Source: Dehalococcoidia bacterium (lineage in GTDB: Bacteria; Chloroflexota; Dehalococcoidia; Dehalococcoidales; CSSed11-197). From it: a stretch of DNA of 8,353 nucleotides. The stretch spans positions 1 to 8,353 of the forward strand of contig PWTP01000067.1 in the NCBI GenBank assembly GCA_003563865.1. The letters run 5' to 3'. A program made the translations under genes and the position numbers. Positions within the stretch are counted from its first letter, which is position 1, and each line of letters begins with the position of its first letter. The notes beneath the pieces are model-generated. The model did no database searches and was not told where the DNA came from. It saw nothing but the letters and a program-made list of their open reading frames with translations. Of the stretch, positions 1-6,438 are shown piece after piece.

Positions 1-61
1 AAATTACTACTGTCAAGCACTGTAACCAGCACTTTCGGCTATTCATGCCGGATCGGCTTCT

Positions 62-110
62 TGCCGTAACAGTCTGGTTGTTTCCTGTTTACAAACAACC
101 AATTACGGCA
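62..110. repeat. Long imperfect inverted repeat (hairpin)
   Basis: The outer arms TGCCGTAA (62-69) and TTACGGCA (103-110) are exact reverse complements. So are the inner arms TGGTTGTTT (75-83) and AAACAACCA (93-101). The two helices are joined by a 5-base bulge on the left (70-74) and one base on the right (102), and the loop is 9 bases. That makes 17 base pairs in 49 bases. No T-run follows on either strand, so it does not look like a standard intrinsic terminator. It could be a structured RNA element, a small palindromic repeat family or a protein-binding site. Confidence 0.75.
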
Positions 111-203
111 TTAGGCGGTTTCCTGCTCGCGGCTTGCTCAAGGTAACAATTGTACAAGATAATTATACCAAATACAGCTGAACAATTAAACGGTGCCAGA
201 ATA

Positions 204-250
204 TTGACAAAAGCCGGGTTTAGGGTCTAACATTACTAAGGTTGTATAAT
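204..250 (+). promoter_or_regulatory. Candidate promoter region for the small gene at 361
   Basis: A perfect TTGACA lies at 204-209 and a perfect TATAAT at 245-250. They are 35 bases apart and cannot form one promoter. TTGACA could pair with the weaker TAACAT (228-233, spacer 18), while TATAAT lacks a good -35 box at 16-18 bases. Either could drive the plus-strand gene at 361, giving a leader of about 100-120 bases that contains the repeats at 304-346. Confidence 0.35.
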
Positions 251-303
251 AGTTTTGGCTGTTGTAAGAACAGTGAAGGCCTAGTGGCAAAAACAATCAA
301 ACA

Positions 304-346
304 AAAACGATAAACATGCCTCCGTGGTGTTTACATAAAACGATAA
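304..346 (+). repeat. 10-base direct repeat flanking a small hairpin in the leader
   Basis: AAAACGATAA occurs exactly at 304-313 and 337-346, a spacing of 33 bases. Between and overlapping them, TAACA-type arms TAAACA (311-316) and TGTTTA (328-333) form an inverted repeat with an 11-base loop. The second copy abuts the ribosome binding site of the gene at 361. This could be a paired operator or a leader structure that affects translation, but function is inference only. Confidence 0.5.
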
Positions 347-351
347 GGGGG
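345..351 (+). promoter_or_regulatory. Ribosome binding site deciding the start at 361
   Basis: AAGGGGG lies 9 bases before the ATG at 361. The in-frame upstream ATG at 316 has no such site, so the start is placed at 361. Confidence 0.6.
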
Positions 352-360
352 TTTCCGTTA

Positions 361-534
361 ATGAATGCAGATCATAACCAGGGATGGAGTTTTTTCTGGG
401 CAGCATCTGAACTCGACTACGAAAGTGCCCTCGCAGAAGAGAGAGAATTCAGGCGCAAAATGCTCTACAGATGTGCTTTGCTGGCAACGATTTTATCTGA
501 AGGCAGTGAGGAAAACAGGCCTCAGGCAAGCTAG
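361..534 (+). CDS. Small protein of unknown function, 57 residues
   Basis: I do not recognise this protein. It begins MNADHNQGW, has two tryptophans near the start (residues 9 and 13), then an acidic and charged stretch around residues 17-33. A short mixed hydrophobic segment MLYRCALLATIL follows, with a polar end. The segment is too short and too interrupted by R and C for a sure membrane span, and there is no signal peptide. Support for being real comes from a purine-rich ribosome binding site at good spacing, codon choice that looks coding, and promoter-like boxes upstream. The stop TAG (532-534) overlaps the fmt stop on the other strand through the shared CTAG at 531-534. A spurious frame in a leader region remains possible. 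An in-frame ATG at 316 would add 15 residues but lacks a ribosome binding site. Confidence 0.5.
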   Translation: MNADHNQGWSFFWAASELDYESALAEEREFRRKMLYRCALLATILSEGSEENRPQAS

Positions 535-1469
535 CTGGGCAGTATTGATCCGATAAAGTCTTGTCTTCCGCGTATAAACTCGGAGGAACTGATAGCTTTT
601 TTACCTTCTATTTGCATTGTTGCTATTTCAAGGGTGCCTTTTCCGGTTATTATGCCGGCCTTGAAAACTTTGTTGTCTTTGAGTTCAACAACCGTACCAA
701 CGTTGCCGTCAAACTGATAATCCAGTGGGACTACTTTGGTCAGCTTGAGTGTTTTGCCCTGCCAGCTGGTAAAAATACCCGGCCATGGGTAGTAGGCTCT
801 TGATTTACGCCATAGGCAGTCGGCCGGCTCATGCCAGTCAATTCTCCCGTCTTCTTTGGAAACAATTCCCGAATAGGTTGCCCTGGAGTTATCCTGAGTT
901 CGGGGTTGTATTTCCCGGTTAGACCAGCTTGATAATACTTCCGGGAGTATGTTGGCTGCAATTACCGAAAGACGCCTGCCCAGGCTTTCGGCAGTATCAT
1001 GGTCAAATAGTGGTACCTGACATTGAGAAAGTACAGGCCCGGTATCCAACCCGCGGTCCATTAGCATTATGCTCACACCTGTGAAAAGGTTACTGGCAAG
1101 GATAGCCCCGGCCAGAGGTGAAGCACCACGGTGATATGGCAGCAGTGAAAAATGCACATTGATACATCCTGCGGGTGGCACTTCCAGTACCAATTTAGGC
1201 AATATCTTTCCGTAAGCTACCACCACGATGACTTCTGGCTGCAAATCTCTTAATTTGCTGATTGTTGCGGCATCCCTAAAATTTAAAGGCTGCTCAACTG
1301 GTAAACCAAGTTCGGCTGCTCTCTGTTTTATCGGTGATTCTACTGGCTGTCTGCCCCGGCCGGCGAAGGTGTCAGGCTGGGTATATAGCGCCATAATCTC
1401 GTGTTCGCCGACGAGACCGTTAAGTACGGGCAAAGCAATGGACGGGGTGCCCATAAAAATAAGGCGCAA
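531..1469 (-). CDS. fmt: Methionyl-tRNA formyltransferase
   Basis: Transfers a formyl group from 10-formyltetrahydrofolate to Met-tRNAfMet in the cytoplasm, making the initiator tRNA for translation. At 312 residues it matches the usual length of about 310-315. The N-terminal formyltransferase fold starts RLIFMGTP. The catalytic core is complete: N104 and H106 in the INVHFSLLP motif, and D142 in the GLDTG motif. The HRGASP segment follows the SLLP loop. The C-terminal tRNA-binding domain spans about residues 203-308. The start is TTG at 1469, preceded by AAGGAGG six bases away. The first internal ATG (1454) would remove part of the first beta strand. It stands alone on this strand, divergent from yebC, with no def gene next to it in the window. 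Its stop overlaps that of the small gene at 361-534 by the 4 bases CTAG, and I see no terminator between them. Confidence 0.96.
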   Translation of the reverse strand: MRLIFMGTPSIALPVLNGLVGEHEIMALYTQPDTFAGRGRQPVESPIKQRAAELGLPVEQPLNFRDAATISKLRDLQPEVIVVVAYGKILPKLVLEVPPAGCINVHFSLLPYHRGASPLAGAILASNLFTGVSIMLMDRGLDTGPVLSQCQVPLFDHDTAESLGRRLSVIAANILPEVLSSWSNREIQPRTQDNSRATYSGIVSKEDGRIDWHEPADCLWRKSRAYYPWPGIFTSWQGKTLKLTKVVPLDYQFDGNVGTVVELKDNKVFKAGIITGKGTLEIATMQIEGKKAISSSEFIRGRQDFIGSILPS

Positions 1470-1475
1470 CTGTTA

Positions 1476-1482
1476 CCTCCTT
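1476..1482 (-). promoter_or_regulatory. Ribosome binding site of fmt, supporting a TTG start
   Basis: On the minus strand AAGGAGG is followed by TAACAG and then TTG at 1469-1467. This near-perfect site places initiation at the TTG rather than at the ATG 15 bases further in. Confidence 0.8.
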
Positions 1483-1584
1483 GAAGCATTCTATCACCTT
1501 GGGTTAACCGAGCTCAAGAGAGTTAACGCGAATAAAAAACTGGTAGTTTGAAAAACAGAACAGTTATCGCAGACCTTGATTTAC

Positions 1585-1612
1585 ATGCCTTAAATAATGT
1601 ATTTTAAGGTAT
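1585..1612. repeat. Inverted repeat in the fmt-yebC divergent region
   Basis: ATGCCTTAAA (1585-1594) and TTTAAGGTAT (1603-1612) are reverse complements over 10 positions with one G-T pair, around an 8-base loop. It lies upstream of the yebC promoter candidates. It could be an operator for either divergent gene. No T-run follows, and neither flanking gene ends here, so a terminator is unlikely. Confidence 0.55.
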
Positions 1613-1655
1613 TGCATATTTTGATAAGCTGTCATAATTAAATTGTTATTTCAGC

Positions 1656-1686
1656 TTTACAAATCCATCTTCATTAGTGATACAAT
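1656..1686 (+). promoter_or_regulatory. Candidate promoter of the yebC operon
   Basis: TTTACA (1656-1661) and TACAAT (1681-1686) each match the housekeeping consensus at 5 of 6 positions. The 19-base spacer is long, but TGA precedes TACAAT and gives an extended -10 element. The leader to the ATG at 1742 would be about 50 bases. A second, weaker pair lies at TTGATA (1621-1626) and TGTTAT (1644-1649) with a 17-base spacer. Confidence 0.45.
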
Positions 1687-1724
1687 TGGCCGGGTTAGTC
1701 AGTTTAAAATTAGTAAATACAGGC

Positions 1725-1731
1725 AAGGAGG
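1725..1731 (+). promoter_or_regulatory. Ribosome binding site deciding the yebC start
   Basis: AAGGAGG lies 10 bases before the ATG at 1742. The reading frame stays open further upstream to an ATG at 1643, but that one has no such site. Confidence 0.8.
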
Positions 1732-1741
1732 CTGCATAAGG

Positions 1742-2494
1742 ATGTCTGGTCATTCCAAGTGGCATTCCATCAGGCATCAAAAGGGTGCCGCCGATGCGCG
1801 GAGAGGTAAGCTTTTTACCAAGTTGACCCGTGAGATAATAATGGCTGCACGGGAAAAAGGGAGTGACCCCGATTTAAACGCCCGCCTGCGCCTGGCTATT
1901 CAAAAAGCTAAAGACAGTAATATGCCTTCAGAGAATATCCAGCGGGCGATCAAGCGTGGAGAGGGGACTTTGGAGGGTGCCAGTTTTACAGAAGCTGTGT
2001 TTGAAGGATATGGACCGGGTGGAGCTGCTATCATGGTTAGCGTTCAGACAGACAATCGGAACCGGGCAGTCCAGGAGATTCGCTCAACCTTTACAAAAGG
2101 AGGCGGCAATCTTGGCGAAAACGGTAGTGTTACATGGTTGTTTGATCCAAAAGGGGTAATATCAGTTGATATAGCCGGGAAAGATACGGAAGAAATCACC
2201 CTTCGCGCCATTGATGCCGGTGCTGAAGATGTAATCGCCGGCAATGACTATCTTGAAATCCATACTCGTCCGGAAGATATGGAAGACATAATGCAATCAC
2301 TTGAGGGAGGTGGCATTACTATAAACTCAGCTGATGTCAGCCAAATTGCCAAGACAATGCTGTCTCTTGATGAAGGCACCCAGCTACAGGTTATTAAGCT
2401 GCTTGACAAACTGGAGGATTTGGATGATGTCCAGTCAGTTGTCTCTAATGTTGATTTCGATGATGACGTACTGGAGCAGTACCGTTCATCTTAA
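1742..2494 (+). CDS. yebC: YebC/PmpR (TACO1-family) regulator or translation factor
   Basis: A 250-residue cytoplasmic protein, the usual family length. It opens with the hallmark MSGHSKW and continues HQKGAADARRGKLFTKL. The central family signature is present: FEGYGPGG (87-94), QTDNRNRAV (102-110), and a glycine-rich GGGNLGENGSV stretch (120-130). The C-terminal part is acidic. Members were first described as DNA-binding regulators (PmpR type). The mitochondrial homolog TACO1 and more recent bacterial work point to a role in translation, including relief of stalling at proline runs. The sequence alone does not decide between these. The start at 1742 is fixed by its ribosome binding site and by family alignment; extending to 1643 would add 33 unrelated residues. 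It is the first gene of the operon with ruvC, ruvA and uvrB, and neighbourhood with ruv genes is common in bacteria. Confidence 0.95.
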   Translation: MSGHSKWHSIRHQKGAADARRGKLFTKLTREIIMAAREKGSDPDLNARLRLAIQKAKDSNMPSENIQRAIKRGEGTLEGASFTEAVFEGYGPGGAAIMVSVQTDNRNRAVQEIRSTFTKGGGNLGENGSVTWLFDPKGVISVDIAGKDTEEITLRAIDAGAEDVIAGNDYLEIHTRPEDMEDIMQSLEGGGITINSADVSQIAKTMLSLDEGTQLQVIKLLDKLEDLDDVQSVVSNVDFDDDVLEQYRSS

Positions 2495-2500
2495 AAGCAC

Positions 2501-2995
2501 ATGAGGATTATGGGGGTTGACCCCGGCACAATGGTGCTGGGCTATGGGATAATTGATGGCCAGGATGAGAATCTGAAACTGGTTACTTGTGATTCGATCA
2601 GGTGCCGGCGACGCTCAGCAATTGGAGAGCGGCTCTTTTTCATTTATCAGTCTCTGTGTGAGGTAATAAAGGAATTTAATCCTGACGTAATGGCTATTGA
2701 GGCCCCCTTTGTGGCCGAAAACTCTCGCACTGCTCTGGCCATTGGTAAAGCTCAGGCGATTGCCCTGCTGGCTGCAGCCAGCAACGGAATTCCTGCTTAT
2801 GAGTATTCACCGGCCGCCATAAAATACCATGCCGCAAGTTACGGCAACAGTTCAAAAGAACAGGTACAGGAAATGGTGCACCTGCAACTGAATTTGAAAA
2901 ATGTCTGCCTGCAGGCTGATTCGGCTGATGCACTGGCAGCAGCTATATGCCATTTGCGTCAATCTCATGTTAGAAAATTAACCGGAGGCAAATAA
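2501..2995 (+). CDS. ruvC: Holliday junction resolvase RuvC
   Basis: Endonuclease that cuts four-way DNA junctions symmetrically at the end of recombination repair, working with RuvAB. It is 164 residues, close to the usual 160-175. All four catalytic acidic residues are visible: D7 in GVDPGT, E67 in AIEAPFVAEN, and D140 and D143 in the ADSADALAAAICH motif. The RNase H-like fold is further supported by GKAQAIALLAA (82-92) and SSKEQVQEMV (117-126). The start follows the yebC stop after 6 bases, and I see no good ribosome binding site. Translation coupled to yebC is a reasonable inference. The ATG at 2510 has GAGG only 3 bases upstream and would cut into the first strand, so 2501 is preferred. 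Confidence 0.96.
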   Translation: MRIMGVDPGTMVLGYGIIDGQDENLKLVTCDSIRCRRRSAIGERLFFIYQSLCEVIKEFNPDVMAIEAPFVAENSRTALAIGKAQAIALLAAASNGIPAYEYSPAAIKYHAASYGNSSKEQVQEMVHLQLNLKNVCLQADSADALAAAICHLRQSHVRKLTGGK

Positions 2996-2996
2996 A

Positions 2997-3581
2997 ATGA
3001 TTGCCAGTATAAACGGAACCCTGGAAGCTGTAAGTAGTGATTATGCAATTATTAATGTAGGTGGAATAGGTTTTCAGGTGTTTATACCGCCGGCAACGCT
3101 ATCAGCTTTGGGTTCGGTTGGTGGGAGAGTGAGTTTTTATACCCATTTTCAGATCCGTGAAGATGGCATCAATCTTTATGGGTTTTCCAAACTGGCAGAG
3201 CTAGCCATGTTTAAAAACCTGCTGAGTGTTAGCGGGTTAGGGCCTAAACTCGCCCTTATGATGCTTTCAGAGATGGATATTGAGAGCCTGGCTGCGGCCA
3301 TTGTTTCAGGAAATTCTGCACTGTTAACATCTATACGCGGAGTGGGCAAAAAGACTGCCAGCCGGATTGTGCTTGAACTCACAGACAAATTGGCTTCGGG
3401 AGACATATTAATACCAGCATCAGCAGTAATGCAGGAAAACAATGATGTGGTGGCTGCGCTTATTTCGCTCGGTTATACCACCAATGAAGCCACCCGGGCA
3501 GTTTCCGGGTTGCCGAGAGATGAAAAGCTGGGCCTGGAGGAAAAAATTAAGCTGGCACTTGGGGGTTTGGGTAAAGATTAA
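2997..3581 (+). CDS. ruvA: Holliday junction DNA helicase subunit RuvA
   Basis: Tetrameric protein that binds four-way junctions and loads the RuvB motor for branch migration. It is 194 residues, slightly shorter than the 203 of E. coli. Domain order is normal: an N-terminal OB fold (about 1-62, starting MIASINGTLE), two helix-hairpin-helix motifs around LLSVSGLGPKLALMML (75-90) and LLTSIRGVGKKTASRIVLEL (109-128), a flexible linker (about 132-148), and the small RuvB-contacting domain III (about 149-192, with AALISLGYTTNEA). GGAGG at 2984-2988, inside the end of ruvC, lies 8 bases before the ATG. The gap to the ruvC stop is one base. ruvB, its partner, is not downstream; uvrB follows instead. 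Confidence 0.96.
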   Translation: MIASINGTLEAVSSDYAIINVGGIGFQVFIPPATLSALGSVGGRVSFYTHFQIREDGINLYGFSKLAELAMFKNLLSVSGLGPKLALMMLSEMDIESLAAAIVSGNSALLTSIRGVGKKTASRIVLELTDKLASGDILIPASAVMQENNDVVAALISLGYTTNEATRAVSGLPRDEKLGLEEKIKLALGGLGKD

Positions 3582-3586
3582 ATCTT
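3574..3586. repeat. Perfect 13-base palindrome across the ruvA stop, before uvrB
   Basis: AAGATT (3574-3579), a central A, then AATCTT (3581-3586) form an exact palindrome over the ruvA stop codon and end one base before the uvrB ATG. It occupies the place where a ribosome binding site would sit. As RNA it can form only a 4-base-pair stem. It could be chance or a protein-binding site. Confidence 0.4.
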
Positions 3587-3587
3587 C

Positions 3588-5573
3588 ATGGAGAAATTTG
3601 AGATTTTTGGAGATTTTGAACCGGCCGGAGATCAACCGCGCGCCATAGATAAACTGGTCGAAGGATTGTGGCGGGGTTACAGACATCAGGCTCTACTTGG
3701 TGTAACCGGAAGCGGAAAGACATTTACCCTGGCCAACACTATTGCCCGTACTGGTAAACCATCCCTGGTTATCAGTCATAACAAAACACTGGCTGCTCAG
3801 CTTTACAGTGAATTCAAAGAATTTCTACCCAATAATGCGGTTGAATACTTTGTCAGTTATTATGATTATTATCAGCCCGAAGCCTACTTACCTCAAACCG
3901 ATACTTATATTGATAAAGAAACCGATATTAATGACGAAATAGATAAATTGCGACATGCTGCAACTCGTGCCCTGCTTAGCCGGCGGGATGTGGTTATTGT
4001 GGCTTCGGTATCATGCATTTACGGTTTGGGAGAACCCGAAGAATATCGTAGTTTTATTGTCTGCCTTAAAAGAGGTGAAAGCTACAGGCTGGATAAACTT
4101 CTGCGGCAGTTGGTTGATCAGCAATATGAGAGAAACGACTACGATTTATCCAGAGGTCGTTTTCGCTTGAAAGGCGACACTCTTGAGATATTACCTGCTT
4201 ATGAAGACACTGTTATACGGCTTGAATTTTTTGGCCATGATCTTGAGCGGATTATCCGGCTCGATCCACTGACCGGAGAATATTTATCTGAACTTGATGC
4301 GGTGGAAATTTACCCTGCCAAACATTTTGTCACTTCTCCTCAAAGGATGAAAGAAGCCATTAACAGCATACGGGAGGAGTTGGCAGCAAGGCTGGTACAA
4401 CTTGAAAGCCAGGGAAATTTGCTCGAAGCTGCCCGGCTTAAAGCCCGCACGAACTATGATCTTGAGATGCTGGCAGAGGTAGGTTATTGTAATGGCATCG
4501 AAAATTACTCCCGGCATTTGACCCGGCGCCAGCCTGGCAGTGCTCCATATACTCTAATTGATTATTTCCCCAAAGATTTTTTGCTGATAATTGATGAGTC
4601 TCATATGAGCATTCCTCAGATACGTGGGATGTACAATGGAGACCGTGCTCGCAAGGAAGTCCTGGTAGAATACGGGTTTCGCCTGCCATCAGCCCTGGAT
4701 AACCGTCCCTTGGATTTTGATGAGTTTAATCAGTATATCAATCAGGTGGTTTACGTATCGGCCACTCCTAAACCCTATGAGTTAAATTTGAGTGAACAGG
4801 TCGTTGAGCAGCTGGTAAGGCCAACTGGGCTGGTTGAGCCGACTGTTGAGGTTAAACCTACCTATGGACAGATTGATGATTTGATTTATGAAGTGAGTAG
4901 AAGAGTTGAAAAAGGGGAGAGATGTCTTATTACCACACTTACCAAAAAGCTGGCTGAGCGGTTATCGGAATATTTGCTTGAACTGGGTATTAAAACCAAC
5001 TATCTTCATTCTGAAATTGATACTTTGGAAAGGGTTGAAATCCTAAGAAGTCTACGACTCGGGGTGTATGATGTTGTGGTAGGAATTAATTTATTGCGAG
5101 AAGGCCTGGATCTGCCGGAGGTAAGCCTGGTTGTGATTCTTGATGCCGACAAAGAAGGCTTCCTGCGTTCTGAAGAAACGCTTATACAGACTATGGGCCG
5201 GGCGGCCCGGCATATCGATGGACACGTGATAATGTATGCTGACACTGTGACCGGTTCGATGGAACGGGCAATGGCTGAAACCGCCCGCCGCCGGAGTATA
5301 CAGGAGGTTTTTAACCTTGAGCATTCCATAACTCCTCAGGGTATTCGCAAGAGTATAAAAGACATTAATGAAAGAGTCAGGCAGACATTGGAAACTACTG
5401 AAAATGAAGGCAAGCCTGAAGCAGCCGGACGAGAGGAAATAACTGCACTTATCAGAAATCTGGAAAAACAAATGAAAACAGCAGCAAAGAATCTGGAATT
5501 TGAAAAAGCAGCCCTGATACGTGACCGGATAACCGAGCTAAGAGTAGTTATGGAGAGTAAAGCAGCATTATAA
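3588..5573 (+). CDS. uvrB: Excinuclease ABC subunit B
   Basis: Damage-recognition helicase of nucleotide excision repair, passing DNA from UvrA to UvrC. At 661 residues it is full length. Visible in order: the family opening [11 protein letters not shown] (10-20), Walker A GVTGSGKT (38-45), the tyrosine-rich beta-hairpin that probes DNA strands (about 91-113, [17 protein letters not shown]), the DESH box (336-339), YVSATP (389-394), [13 protein letters not shown] (499-511), the arginine-finger motif QTMGRAAR (534-541), and the C-terminal UVR motif that contacts UvrC (about 617-652). All motor motifs look intact. It starts 6 bases after ruvA with no clear ribosome binding site, so translational coupling is inferred. 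It ends the operon, and no terminator with a T-run is seen after it. No uvrA or uvrC lies in the window. Confidence 0.98.
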   Translation: MEKFEIFGDFEPAGDQPRAIDKLVEGLWRGYRHQALLGVTGSGKTFTLANTIARTGKPSLVISHNKTLAAQLYSEFKEFLPNNAVEYFVSYYDYYQPEAYLPQTDTYIDKETDINDEIDKLRHAATRALLSRRDVVIVASVSCIYGLGEPEEYRSFIVCLKRGESYRLDKLLRQLVDQQYERNDYDLSRGRFRLKGDTLEILPAYEDTVIRLEFFGHDLERIIRLDPLTGEYLSELDAVEIYPAKHFVTSPQRMKEAINSIREELAARLVQLESQGNLLEAARLKARTNYDLEMLAEVGYCNGIENYSRHLTRRQPGSAPYTLIDYFPKDFLLIIDESHMSIPQIRGMYNGDRARKEVLVEYGFRLPSALDNRPLDFDEFNQYINQVVYVSATPKPYELNLSEQVVEQLVRPTGLVEPTVEVKPTYGQIDDLIYEVSRRVEKGERCLITTLTKKLAERLSEYLLELGIKTNYLHSEIDTLERVEILRSLRLGVYDVVVGINLLREGLDLPEVSLVVILDADKEGFLRSEETLIQTMGRAARHIDGHVIMYADTVTGSMERAMAETARRRSIQEVFNLEHSITPQGIRKSIKDINERVRQTLETTENEGKPEAAGREEITALIRNLEKQMKTAAKNLEFEKAALIRDRITELRVVMESKAAL

Positions 5574-5586
5574 ATAACCTCACTCT

Positions 5587-5662
5587 TTATAACAAGTTGA
5601 TTTCCTCACAGTTATAACAATCAGACAAGATGGCAGGAACTCACATCACCACCACTTGTTAT
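5587..5662. repeat. Repeats in the uvrB / unknown-gene convergent spacer
   Basis: ATAACAAGT (5589-5597) and ACTTGTTAT (5654-5662) are exact 9-base inverted copies 56 bases apart. TTATAACAA also recurs directly at 5587-5595 and 5612-5620, the second overlapping the palindrome GTTATAAC (5611-5618). So three copies of the ATAACAA core lie in 75 bases. Two convergent genes end here. No T-run marks a standard terminator on either strand. Confidence 0.5.
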
Positions 5663-5664
5663 TT

Positions 5665-6270
5665 CTAGGGAATATTTATACGAATCAATGTATTAAGGGC
5701 AGTGTGATTGGCAATCTTAAAAATGCTGTCCTCATGAACTGAAAAGGAAAAAATAAACGGAGCTTCATCAATTTGAGGGTCCAGTTTGGACATATCCAAC
5801 CACAATTCTATAGTTACAGTCTCTCCAGTGTTGATTCCAAGAGATGGATAATCCAGCCGGACAAATGAATCACCTTCTGTGCGGGTATAACGATAAGGAT
5901 TGTCTTGGCCGGTTTCGGGGTTTTTAGATGTCAGAGCCTCAGCAATACCGGGTATTTCAATATCAAAACTAAGAGAGTCGATCTTATAATTACTTTTTGG
6001 AGTCAGTTTGAAATTTATATAGACTAAATCATTATCGCTTTCTTTTATGCCCAAAAGAAAGTTTACAACCTTTGCCTGATATTCACCCCAGGCATCTTTG
6101 TATAAATAAAATGGTAAATAATAAAGGTTCTTGTCTGGATCATGTGAAACGATCTCAGGCTCGAGATGTAGTGATATGAAAAAAATCTTGCTCGATGCAG
6201 CAGTAGAAAACAGAAGCATTAAGGCAATTAGTGCCGAAAATATTAAAGTCAGCTTTCTTTTTTTGTTCAT
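5665..6270 (-). CDS. Exported protein of unknown function, cysteine-free
   Basis: I do not recognise a family. The 201-residue product begins NKKRK, then a hydrophobic run LTLIFSALIALMLLF, then STAASS. This is a typical signal peptide with a likely cleavage site near residues 23-27. There is no lipobox and no cysteine anywhere. The rest alternates hydrophobic and polar residues in strand-like patterns, for example LVYINFKLTP, SLSFDIEIP, TVTIELWLDM and FIFSFSVHE, suggesting a beta-sandwich outside the cytoplasmic membrane. The ATG at 6270 is chosen, with AAGAAGAG just upstream; a GTG directly before it (6273) would add one residue. The gene is visibly more AT-rich than its neighbours. It lies downstream of ftsK on the same strand, 168 bases away with its own promoter candidate, and faces uvrB tail to tail. 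It may be lineage-specific. Confidence 0.8.
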   Translation of the reverse strand: MNKKRKLTLIFSALIALMLLFSTAASSKIFFISLHLEPEIVSHDPDKNLYYLPFYLYKDAWGEYQAKVVNFLLGIKESDNDLVYINFKLTPKSNYKIDSLSFDIEIPGIAEALTSKNPETGQDNPYRYTRTEGDSFVRLDYPSLGINTGETVTIELWLDMSKLDPQIDEAPFIFSFSVHEDSIFKIANHTALNTLIRINIP

Positions 6271-6314
6271 CACAACTCTTCTTTGTTTGTCCGGTCGTTA
6301 CTGCCCGTATAGAT

Positions 6315-6342
6315 ATAATAATTCTACTACAATACCTGTAAA
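6315..6342 (-). promoter_or_regulatory. Candidate promoter of the exported-protein gene
   Basis: On the minus strand TTTACA (complement of 6337-6342) and TATTAT (complement of 6315-6320) each match consensus at 5 of 6 positions with a 16-base spacer. Transcription would begin near 6308, giving a leader of about 38 bases before the ATG at 6270. This suggests the gene can be transcribed separately from ftsK. Confidence 0.5.
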
Positions 6343-6438
6343 AGCAACAATTAACTTAATATATACAACAAAAAAGTTGGCCAGAAAGAAAGCAAAAGAT
6401 GAGATCCTGGATGAGTTGATAAAAGAATACGCGAATTT

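Larger units (their letters stand above)
1..360. other. Gene-free stretch with hairpin, promoter-like hexamers and leader repeats
   Basis: I see no convincing coding sequence here. From left to right it holds a long inverted repeat (62-110), an 8-base direct repeat GTTTCCTG (80-87 and 118-125), the palindrome TTGTACAA (150-157), a TTGACA box (204-209), a TATAAT box (245-250), and a leader with a 10-base direct repeat and a small hairpin (304-346) just before the small gene at 361. No tRNA-like or rRNA-like sequence is recognisable. It reads as an intergenic regulatory region, and the upstream neighbour lies outside the window. Confidence 0.6.

Noticed and set aside
11..16. TTGACA on the minus strand, a possible promoter firing out of the left edge
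   Set aside because: The matching -10 region would fall outside the window, so it cannot be tested here.
150..157. TTGTACAA palindrome as an operator
   Set aside because: Eight bases alone, with no second copy nearby, is not enough.
1488..1517. TTGAGC and TAGAAT with an 18-base spacer on the minus strand as the fmt promoter
   Set aside because: Transcription would start inside the AAGGAGG ribosome binding site at 1476-1482, leaving no usable leader.
1502..1527. Two GTTAAC palindromes (1503-1508 and 1522-1527) as an operator pair
   Set aside because: Six-base sites 19 bases apart are too weak to claim without conservation data.
1228..1551. Plus-strand open frame of 107 codons opposite fmt
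   Set aside because: It is antisense to well-conserved fmt codons, has no ribosome binding site and has no family resemblance.
1643..1741. Upstream ATG at 1643 as the start of yebC
   Set aside because: It adds 33 residues absent from the family, has no ribosome binding site, and runs through the promoter candidates.
5006..5471. Minus-strand open frames of 107 and 126 codons opposite uvrB
   Set aside because: They are shadows of the conserved UvrB motor and UVR-linker coding sequence.
6131..6300. Plus-strand ATG at 6131 as start of a 103-codon gene reaching 6442
   Set aside because: Its first half is antisense to the signal peptide and early part of the exported protein. Only the tail past 6301 looks protein-like.
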